NCBI GenBank assembly: GCA_017543165.1
Contig: JAFYGL010000452.1
Span: forward strand, 1-6,882
DNA length: 6,882 nt
DNA from: Victivallales bacterium
Lineage (GTDB): Bacteria; Verrucomicrobiota; Lentisphaeria; Oligosphaerales; Oligosphaeraceae
Reading direction: 5' to 3'
Below, piece after piece: positions 1-4,797 of the stretch (positions are counted from its first letter, which is position 1; each line of letters begins with the position of its first letter). The position numbers and the translations under genes are program-made. Below the pieces are notes generated by a model. The model did no database searches. It was given only the letters and a program-made list of their open reading frames with translations, and was not told the origin of the DNA.

Positions 1-1
1 A

Positions 2-19
2 GTGGACTGTGGACTGTGG
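2..19. repeat. Short 7-base tandem repeat
   Basis: GTGGACT occurs at 2-8 and 9-15, followed by a partial copy GTGG at 16-19. It may continue beyond the window edge. No function can be assigned. Confidence 0.6.
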
Positions 20-39
20 TTCGTTGGGTGCGAAAAGCC

Positions 40-72
40 GTGGTTATTGCGGGCGATAATATCGCCCGCCAC
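40..72 (-). terminator. Palindrome after the GH2 gene, possible weak terminator
   Basis: GCGGGCGAT (49-57) and ATCGCCCGC (61-69) form a perfect 9-bp stem with a 3-base loop, 14 bases past the GH2 stop codon; GTG/CAC (40-42 with 70-72) can extend it across a bulge. On the transcribed strand the stem is followed by AATAACCACGG and not by a U tract, so termination would be inefficient or would need another factor. Confidence 0.5.
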
Positions 73-83
73 AGAACTCCACA

Positions 84-2447
84 TTAGTCCCTATGTCTGC
101 TCATGTCGATTTTGGCCTCTTCCCAGAACAGTTTGTCTTCCACTGGCTTGTTGTCGATTTCCCAGAAGTGGTTCATGGTGTCCTCCTTGGGAAGGGGCTT
201 GGAATTAAGTTCTTCAAGGTAGGCCTTGAAGTCATCAATGGAAAGCGCGGCATCTGTGGTGAAGTCCTCTTTCAGCAGCCACTTGAGGAAGTTTGCTGTG
301 ACGGGATTTGCGCAGTTTGCCATGTTGAATGTGCACACAGTGAGAATGCCCGCGCCGACGCGCACCGAGAACAGGTGCGAGAAGTTGCGCAGCGTGTCAT
401 CTGGCAAGAAGTCCTTTACCTTGAAGATGAGGCCCTTCATGCGATCCCTGACTGGCTTGTCAATGCCGCACACTATTTCATTCACCTTGCATGGGAAATG
501 GTCCAGATTGATTTTGCAGCCAGCCTCCAGCAGCGGTTGCATATTCAGGTCAAAGTACCTGTTTGAGGCGAGTGCCTTCTGCAGGCTTTCGCTGTAGATG
601 ATGCCGCCCAGATTGGAGCCCCTGTCCCAGATGCAGGGCTTGAAGCGCTCCAGCGTGGCAGGCAACTGCCACTGATTGCGTGGCGCGTCCTTGCTGTACA
701 GCAGAATCACGTTTTTGCCTGACGCCAGATTGTCCAGCACCTTCTGGTCCAAGGTATCTGTAAGAATAGTCTTGGATTCGGCATCGGTATCCACATACAG
801 ATCCAATGCGGAGAGGCGGCACTGTGCGGACCCGCGCCTGGCCCTGGGATAGAACCACATCTGCCACTGGTTGCTGTACTCGCAATTGTCGGTGGTAAAG
901 ATTGCCTTCAGTATGGAGCAGCGGGCATTCTTGCAGGCCTTTGCAGTGACGGTGAGTTTCACCAGCGTCTGGAATCCGCCTGGCAGCATAAAGTCCAGCC
1001 CCTCGTAGAGTTTCTCGCCATCCAGGAACACCTGGAGTTTGCCGCGTATTTCAGGCTGCGGCAGGAAATCGGAGACTGCTATGCCGATTTCAACGGGGGT
1101 GTCATAGTAGAACACCTCGTCAGGCATATCGGCCAGCAGTGCGAAGTCGCCATTGAACTGCAGCATCCACTTGGGGTCGAAATACTTGTCATCATCGAAA
1201 CAGTCGATGATGCCGTTCTTGTTTTCGTACTTCATGCAGTCCGCCAGTTGAAGCATTTCAAAGCCACGCAGGTGCGAGAAGCGCAGTTTTTCCAGGAATA
1301 CCTTGTATGCCAGTTTCTTGAACTGGCGTGAGCCCTCTATGTAGTCGGGCATCTTCTCGGCCAGGCCCTTGCTTTCAATGAGTGCGGGCAGTTCCGTCAT
1401 GAAGCGCGGCTTCTTGATGCCGTTCGCCTCAATGTATTCAGGCCCCACCTTCTCGCAGAACTCGTCGAATTTGCGGGCCATTGCGGCGTAGTCTGGAATG
1501 TCGATGTAATGGAGTGCCTCATGGGACAGCGTGGGGCGCAGCGGCGTCGCCACCCTGTATGCGCTGACACTGCTGTACTCGTTGTCAGCCTTGGCTTCAA
1601 GGGGCGCATCGTATGCGGAGCCATTCATGCGCCAGGGCGCGTCGCTGGTGAACATGCCAGCATGGTGCTTGAAGGGGAAGAAATAAGCGATATGCTGGCA
1701 AAACACATCCGCCGTGTCCCTGTCATATTCGCCCCAGCCAGAATTGTCCATGATAAGTTTGTTGGGGGCCAGTGCGCGTCCTTCCTCGTACAGGGCCCGC
1801 ACTTCCTTGAAATGGCCTGAATTGTGCATTTCATTGCCAATGCAGAATATGGCGATGGACGGATGGTTCCTGTATTTCAGGATTGTCTCACGCCAGGCGG
1901 TGTTGTTCATGGACAGGTTTTTCTTCTGGCCATGCTCGTCATAGTCGTATGCAAAGCCGATTTCCAGATGTATAAGGAGGCCCAGTTCATCTGCGGCATT
2001 GACGAATTCCTCGTTTGGAATCGTGCTGTGGTAGCGCACCAGATTGAAGCCGTACTTCTTTGCCTGGGAGATGTTCTTTATCGCGGCGTCCCTGAGTGTG
2101 CCGCCAGTCATGTTTGGATGCTCGTGTGCGGTGATGCCGCGTATATAGCCGCGCAGGTACACGGGAGAGCCGTTCAGCAGCAGTTCCTTGTTCTGGAAAG
2201 GGCGCAATTCGCTGTAGCCAAAGCGCACATTGCCCTGCGCGACGGTATATAGCGCAGGTGCGTCTGGCGACCATGGATTCAGGTTGCGGGCATCCAGCAT
2301 GTACCTGACGCCGCCCTCGCATGGCTCCATGGAAAGCAGGGGACACTTTACCTCGTTCCCCTTTGCATCAAGTATCGTGATTGCCTCAAGTTTTGCCTCA
2401 TTCTCAATGAAAAGCAAACCAGCCGAAACCTTGCTGTAAATGAACAT
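84..2447 (-). CDS. Glycoside hydrolase family 2 protein lacking the N-terminal sugar-binding domain
   Basis: This 787-residue protein looks like a beta-galactosidase/beta-glucuronidase-type retaining exo-glycosidase; the substrate cannot be read from the sequence. Residues about 1-70 resemble the GH2 immunoglobulin-like domain, ending in NPWSPDAPALYTV. The TIM barrel follows: LLNGSPVYLRG at 90-100, NLVRYHS at 135-141, YRNHPSIAIFCIGNE at 192-206. E206 is the predicted acid/base, and E310 in TLSHEALHY is a candidate nucleophile. Residues about 440-725 look like beta-rich accessory domains, with a stretch near 575-725 that may be a Rossmann/amidotransferase-like fold (inference). The start is well fixed: AGGAG lies 5 bases upstream, and an in-frame TGA at 2475-2477 rules out a longer form. 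The jelly-roll domain that normally opens GH2 proteins is therefore absent. No signal peptide is visible. It follows the lipoprotein gene by 19 bases, so co-transcription is likely. The family call is firm; specificity and activity are unknown. Confidence 0.88.
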   Translation of the reverse strand: MFIYSKVSAGLLFIENEAKLEAITILDAKGNEVKCPLLSMEPCEGGVRYMLDARNLNPWSPDAPALYTVAQGNVRFGYSELRPFQNKELLLNGSPVYLRGYIRGITAHEHPNMTGGTLRDAAIKNISQAKKYGFNLVRYHSTIPNEEFVNAADELGLLIHLEIGFAYDYDEHGQKKNLSMNNTAWRETILKYRNHPSIAIFCIGNEMHNSGHFKEVRALYEEGRALAPNKLIMDNSGWGEYDRDTADVFCQHIAYFFPFKHHAGMFTSDAPWRMNGSAYDAPLEAKADNEYSSVSAYRVATPLRPTLSHEALHYIDIPDYAAMARKFDEFCEKVGPEYIEANGIKKPRFMTELPALIESKGLAEKMPDYIEGSRQFKKLAYKVFLEKLRFSHLRGFEMLQLADCMKYENKNGIIDCFDDDKYFDPKWMLQFNGDFALLADMPDEVFYYDTPVEIGIAVSDFLPQPEIRGKLQVFLDGEKLYEGLDFMLPGGFQTLVKLTVTAKACKNARCSILKAIFTTDNCEYSNQWQMWFYPRARRGSAQCRLSALDLYVDTDAESKTILTDTLDQKVLDNLASGKNVILLYSKDAPRNQWQLPATLERFKPCIWDRGSNLGGIIYSESLQKALASNRYFDLNMQPLLEAGCKINLDHFPCKVNEIVCGIDKPVRDRMKGLIFKVKDFLPDDTLRNFSHLFSVRVGAGILTVCTFNMANCANPVTANFLKWLLKEDFTTDAALSIDDFKAYLEELNSKPLPKEDTMNHFWEIDNKPVEDKLFWEEAKIDMSRHRD

Positions 2448-2459
2448 AATCTCTCCTCT
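2448..2459 (-). promoter_or_regulatory. Strong ribosome binding site of the GH2 gene
   Basis: Read on the minus strand the sequence before the ATG is AGAGGAGAGATT. The AGGAG core (2453-2457) is 5 bases from the start codon. This decides the start of the GH2 gene and argues that the short N-terminus is genuine and not an internal methionine of a longer reading frame. Confidence 0.8.
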
Positions 2460-2466
2460 TTGGTAT

Positions 2467-3078
2467 CTACCACTTCACGAAAAGTTCCTGCGCGGGGACA
2501 AAGAGGCCTTCTTTTGGAGTGAAGAGCCACATTGCCGTATCTGGGCGCAGTATCTTTCCATTGGTTTCCTTTATCTTGTCTGGTGTTACAACGGTAAGTG
2601 AAATCGCGAAGTCAGGGCAGAGCTTGATCAATTTGTCACAAACCTCCCTTGGCCAGTTCACTTCAGGCAGAATCAATTTCAATGCCTTGTCCTCCTGGAC
2701 AAAGCCTCCCAATGCAAACAGTTTTTCCGGCGAGTTGCGGCGCACCAGAGTGATTATCTGCACTGTGCTTTTCCCTTCCTTGACAGTTTTTCTGTATTGC
2801 CTCAGTTCGATTCCATTGTCATTGCAGAATCTGGCGATTCCTGCTTCGTCCAGGAAATCCACAGGCGTGCCATCCATTTTCGCGGCATTGCTGGCCGTGG
2901 CCAGGGCAGCCTTTATGACTGGCTCGTTCGCCTCCTGGTATGTATAGACATAACTGGCCAGCATTGAGCCGTCTTCCTGAATGCGCAATGTCTGCTCCAG
3001 TGTAAGGCAGCCATTAAGAAGCAGGAGCGCCGCCAGCATCGCAGCCAGGACAACTATTGAGAAAAACACTCTTTTCAT
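2467..3078 (-). CDS. Small predicted lipoprotein, LppM/DUF3153-like
   Basis: This 203-residue protein starts with MKR and a hydrophobic stretch (residues 4-21), then the lipobox LNGC with the lipidated cysteine at C24. It should be exported, cut by signal peptidase II and anchored to a membrane. The mature part opens with LTLEQTLRIQEDGSM, and near the C-terminus has TPDKIKETNG followed by TAMWLFT. That layout, a charged 'DGS' strand early and a 'P-x-K-I-x-x-TNG ... W' pattern late, recalls the beta-sandwich lipoproteins of the LppM/DUF3153 type; this is a resemblance noticed by eye only. Function is unknown. The gene overlaps the fumarase-type gene by four bases (ATGA) with only a weak GAGAAG upstream, so translation is probably coupled. 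It precedes the GH2 gene by 19 bases. Lipoprotein status is firm; the family suggestion is weak. Confidence 0.82.
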   Translation of the reverse strand: MKRVFFSIVVLAAMLAALLLLNGCLTLEQTLRIQEDGSMLASYVYTYQEANEPVIKAALATASNAAKMDGTPVDFLDEAGIARFCNDNGIELRQYRKTVKEGKSTVQIITLVRRNSPEKLFALGGFVQEDKALKLILPEVNWPREVCDKLIKLCPDFAISLTVVTPDKIKETNGKILRPDTAMWLFTPKEGLFVPAQELFVKW

Positions 3079-3653
3079 TTCAACTTCTCGAATTGGGTCA
3101 ATGATTGCTCCAGAACCTGGGCATGAAGGCTGTGCCCTGCCGCGTCCATTGTCACCACAGCAGGAAAATCCTTGACCTCGAATTGCCAGATTGCCTCAGG
3201 CGCGCCGAATTCCTCCAGAAAATGCACTGCGCTGACCTGCTGCACCGCATTGGCCAGCACCTGGGCCGCGCCGCCGATGGCATGAAGATACACGCAGCCA
3301 AAGCGGCGGCATGCCTCCAGCGTCGCCTTGCCCATGCCACCCTTACCGATTATGGCACGGATGCCGTACTTTTCTATGACGAATGCCTCGTATGGCTCCT
3401 CACGGCTGGATGTGGTGGGGCCCGCCGCAGTGACGCGCCAATTTCCATTTTCCTTCACGATGACGGGCCCGCAATGATAGATTGCGCCGTTTCTGAAGTC
3501 AGGCACCCTGCCCAAATCTGGTTTTCCCGCCAGGTACTTGTGGGCGGCGTCGCGGGCGGTATATATTCGCCCCGTCAGGAGAACTGCGTCCCCCAATTTC
3601 AAGGAGCGCACGCTTTCCTCCGAAAGCGGTATGTCCAGTTTTACATTAGCCAT
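3075..3653 (-). CDS. Class I (iron-sulfur) fumarate hydratase / tartrate dehydratase, beta subunit
   Basis: This is a 192-residue protein of the Fumerase_C / tartrate dehydratase beta type. In two-subunit hydro-lyases it pairs with an alpha subunit that carries the 4Fe-4S cluster, and together they interconvert fumarate and malate or dehydrate tartrate. Family hallmarks from the chosen start are TGRIYTARDAAHK (27-39), YHCGPV (59-64), AAGPTTSSRE (76-85), GKGGMG (103-108), VYLHAIGGAA (121-130), GAPEAIW (150-156) and KDFPAVVTMD (161-170). The family's usual TTxxRM reads TSSRE here. The ATG at 3651-3653 is preferred because an ATG 45 bases upstream would put the rpsD terminator hairpin inside the coding sequence. 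No good ribosome binding site precedes it. No alpha subunit lies next to it: rpsD is upstream and the lipoprotein gene downstream. Fumarase versus another hydro-lyase cannot be decided from this subunit alone. Confidence 0.9.
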   Translation of the reverse strand: MANVKLDIPLSEESVRSLKLGDAVLLTGRIYTARDAAHKYLAGKPDLGRVPDFRNGAIYHCGPVIVKENGNWRVTAAGPTTSSREEPYEAFVIEKYGIRAIIGKGGMGKATLEACRRFGCVYLHAIGGAAQVLANAVQQVSAVHFLEEFGAPEAIWQFEVKDFPAVVTMDAAGHSLHAQVLEQSLTQFEKLK

Positions 3654-3657
3654 TGTG

Positions 3658-3663
3658 ATTTTA
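3658..3663 (-). promoter_or_regulatory. Possible -10 element of the fumarase-type gene
   Basis: TAAAAT on the minus strand lies 4 bases before the ATG, just after the U tract of the rpsD terminator. If used, transcription would begin at or very near the start codon, giving a leaderless message, which would agree with the missing ribosome binding site. No convincing -35 hexamer stands 16-18 bases upstream, where the terminator stem lies. This is a weak guess; readthrough from rpsD is the alternative. Confidence 0.22.
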
Positions 3664-3666
3664 ATG

Positions 3667-3711
3667 AAAAAAGCCGGCGATTTGTGGTAATATGCCACAT
3701 TCGCCGGCTTT
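3667..3711 (-). terminator. Rho-independent terminator of rpsD
   Basis: An 11-bp perfect stem pairs 3670-3680 with 3701-3711 (core GCCGGCGA/TCGCCGGC). Inside it a second 5-bp stem pairs 3683-3687 with 3695-3699 around a 7-base loop. In minus-strand transcription the stem is followed directly by six U residues (plus-strand A tract 3667-3672). It lies 27 bases after the rpsD stop codon and ends just before the fumarase-type gene, so rpsD is probably largely insulated from that gene. Confidence 0.92.
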
Positions 3712-3737
3712 ATCCAGTGAATATCCTACACTAAAGA

Positions 3738-4403
3738 TTAACGAGCGTAGAATTCGATAACTTTTGTGATTTCGATGTTGTTGTTGATGTCTTCCGGCTT
3801 TGGCATGTCATCCAGCACGGTGAACTTGCAGTCGCCTGCCTCTTTCTGGAAGTAGGAGGGGATTGCCGCGTCATTGCCTTTCGCGATGTCCGCGATGACA
3901 GGTGAGCGCTGTGGGTCGATGCTGACGACCTGGCCTTTCTTCAGGCGGTAGCCGCCGCGGTTGACAGGCTTGCCATCCACCAGAACGTGGCGGTGCGAGA
4001 CAATCTGGCGTGCCGCGAAGATTGTGGGCGCGAGGCCAGCGCGGTAAACAGCAGTGGTAAGGCGCATCTCAAGGCTGGCAAGAAGCTTGTCACCAGTGAT
4101 GCCCTGGCCCTGGCGGGCCTTTTCATATAGGAAGCGAAGCTGACGCTCTGACACGTTGTAGAATGTCCTCAACTTCTGCTTTTCAAGAAGCAGTTCGCCG
4201 TATGTGGAGAGTTTGCCGCGGCGCTTTGTGGGCCCGTGCTGGCCAGCTGGATATGGCCTGTTGATGGTGATTTCCTTGCCGTCCTTGCCCTTGACGGTGC
4301 GTGATGCGGTCGGGCAGTTTGCCTTGCCCCACAGGCAGTAGCCAACCCTGCGGCACATTGTGTGCTTTGGGCCCCTTACTGAAGCTTTCTTTGCGTCAGC
4401 CAT
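3738..4403 (-). CDS. rpsD: 30S ribosomal protein S4
   Basis: This 221-residue protein is a primary 16S rRNA-binding protein of the small subunit and commonly an autogenous repressor. Seen directly: a basic N-terminus with cysteines at 17, 23 and 30; NRPYPAGQHGPTKRRGKLS (48-66); YGELLLEKQKLRTFYNVSERQ (68 on); the S4 RNA-binding domain at about 112-172 (LEMRLTTAVYRAGLAPT, ARQIVSHRHVLVDGKPVNRG); and the family's C-terminal end VIEFYAR. It is slightly longer than the usual 200-210 residues because of residues about 31-48 between the cysteine region and the RPYPAGQHG motif. The start has AAGGA 7 bases upstream. The gene stands alone with its own terminator and is not beside rpsK, rpsM or rpoA as in the alpha operon of many bacteria. 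The four-cysteine zinc site of 'C+' S4 proteins is not intact. The identification is certain. Confidence 0.98.
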   Translation of the reverse strand: MADAKKASVRGPKHTMCRRVGYCLWGKANCPTASRTVKGKDGKEITINRPYPAGQHGPTKRRGKLSTYGELLLEKQKLRTFYNVSERQLRFLYEKARQGQGITGDKLLASLEMRLTTAVYRAGLAPTIFAARQIVSHRHVLVDGKPVNRGGYRLKKGQVVSIDPQRSPVIADIAKGNDAAIPSYFQKEAGDCKFTVLDDMPKPEDINNNIEITKVIEFYAR

Positions 4404-4410
4404 TGTAATG

Positions 4411-4415
4411 TCCTT
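4411..4415 (-). promoter_or_regulatory. rpsD: Ribosome binding site of rpsD
   Basis: AAGGA on the minus strand sits 7 bases before the ATG and follows a run of eight A. It supports the chosen start. Confidence 0.75.
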
Positions 4416-4530
4416 TTTTTTAGTGTTTCATGCCACGGCTTCCACTGTCGCCTCCACTAGACCTTAGCCACTCGACCCACTCGGGCAAGTGCTTCCCCTG
4501 ACTGTGCGGGGGAGGAGGCTCTTCCGCGAC
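4416..4530 (-). promoter_or_regulatory. Candidate structured 5' leader of rpsD
   Basis: Between the rpsD ribosome binding site and the candidate promoter lies about 115 bases with no convincing coding potential and several complementary segments. Read on the minus strand, GCCUCC (4519-4514) can pair with GGAGGC (4455-4450). The segment enclosed holds CACUU/GAGUG with a four-base loop (within 4491-4478) and a CCCC/GGGG pair. Downstream, AGUG ... CACU encloses GCC/GGC next to the A-rich ribosome binding site. S4 often represses its own mRNA by binding a leader, so a regulatory structure is plausible, but the sequence matches no leader class I recognise. The pairings were found by eye. Confidence 0.4.
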
Positions 4531-4549
4531 AAAAGAAAAAAGTTTGCAT

Positions 4550-4577
4550 AAGTTAATGCGGAAAGCCCATTTTTCAA
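4550..4577 (-). promoter_or_regulatory. Candidate sigma-70-type promoter for rpsD
   Basis: On the minus strand TTGAAA (4577-4572) and TAACTT (4555-4550) are separated by 16 bases. Transcription would start near 4543, giving an rpsD leader of about 140 bases. The -35 is good and the -10 is weak. This is the most promoter-like pair I found in the intergenic region. Confidence 0.35.
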
Positions 4578-4608
4578 GCAGGAAGGGCAAATTTTGCAGC
4601 GCGGCAGA

Positions 4609-4665
4609 CTGCGATGTCTCCCCGCGGCGGGCTGCGATGTTTCCCCGCGGCGGGCTGCGATGTTT
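4609..4665. repeat. Tandem repeat of a 23-base unit, about 2.5 copies
   Basis: Units run 4609-4631 and 4632-4654 and differ at one base (C/T at the tenth position); a third starts at 4655 and departs after about 13 bases. Each unit is CTGCGATGTYT followed by a C-rich block containing CCCGCGGCGGG, itself a palindrome with a single central base. The third unit replaces it by CCGCGCGG, another palindrome. There are no spacers, so this is not a CRISPR array. Confidence 0.85.
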
Positions 4666-4689
4666 CCGCGCGGCTGTTGCTAGGCGCGG
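4666..4689. repeat. Imperfect GC-rich inverted repeat
   Basis: CCGCGC (4666-4671) pairs with GCGCGG (4684-4689), and CT (4674-4675) can pair with AG (4682-4683) around a six-base loop, with a two-base bulge. It directly follows the 23-base tandem repeats and may be a decayed member of the palindromes at 4695-4715 and 4771-4788. Confidence 0.5.
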
Positions 4690-4694
4690 TTCTC

Positions 4695-4715
4695 CGCGCG
4701 GCCATTGGCCGCGCG
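4695..4715. repeat. GC-rich palindrome, copy 1
   Basis: Arms CGCGCGGCCA (4695-4704) and TGGCCGCGCG (4706-4715) are perfect reverse complements around one T. The core is the same as that of the palindrome at 4771-4788 except for the extra central T. There is no U tract on either side, so it is not a canonical intrinsic terminator. Confidence 0.85.
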
Positions 4716-4770
4716 TCAGGATGAAGGTAGCCAACCAGACTGGCATACGCAAATGTTTCTGCACAACTGG

Positions 4771-4788
4771 GCGCGGCCATGGCCGCGC
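4771..4788. repeat. GC-rich palindrome, copy 2, at the tail of the upstream gene
   Basis: GCGCGGCCATGGCCGCGC is a perfect 18-base palindrome that starts 9 bases after the stop codon of the gene ending at 4798. It could fold as a 7-bp stem with a CATG loop at the 3' end of that message, acting as a 3'-end stabiliser or weak terminator, but no U run follows. It shares its arms with the palindrome at 4695-4715. Confidence 0.85.
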
Positions 4789-4797
4789 GAATAACAA

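Noticed and set aside
3654..3698. Longer start of the fumarase-type gene at 3698
   Set aside because: The extra 15 residues would be encoded by the rpsD terminator hairpin and U tract, and the family homology begins after the ATG at 3651-3653.
3105..3734. Open frame of 209 codons on the plus strand
   Set aside because: It is antisense to the fumarase-type gene and passes through the rpsD terminator; no family features appear in its translation.
4455..4490. tRNA-like segment on the minus strand (GUCGAGUGGCUAAGG resembles a D-arm)
   Set aside because: No anticodon stem, T-arm (GGTTCRA-type) or 7-bp acceptor stem can be placed around it.
4545..4559. Terminator-like hairpin GCAT/ATGC followed by a T-rich stretch on the minus strand
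   Set aside because: The stem is only 4 bp and overlaps the candidate rpsD -10 element; too weak to call.
4609..4665. CRISPR-like array
   Set aside because: The repeated units are directly adjacent with no spacers, only about 2.5 copies exist, and no cas gene is present.
4420..4797. Open frame of 125 codons on the minus strand between the glycosidase-like gene and rpsD
   Set aside because: Its translation is low in complexity and arginine-rich where it crosses the 23-base repeats and palindromes, and it has no ribosome binding site. It overlaps the candidate rpsD promoter and leader.
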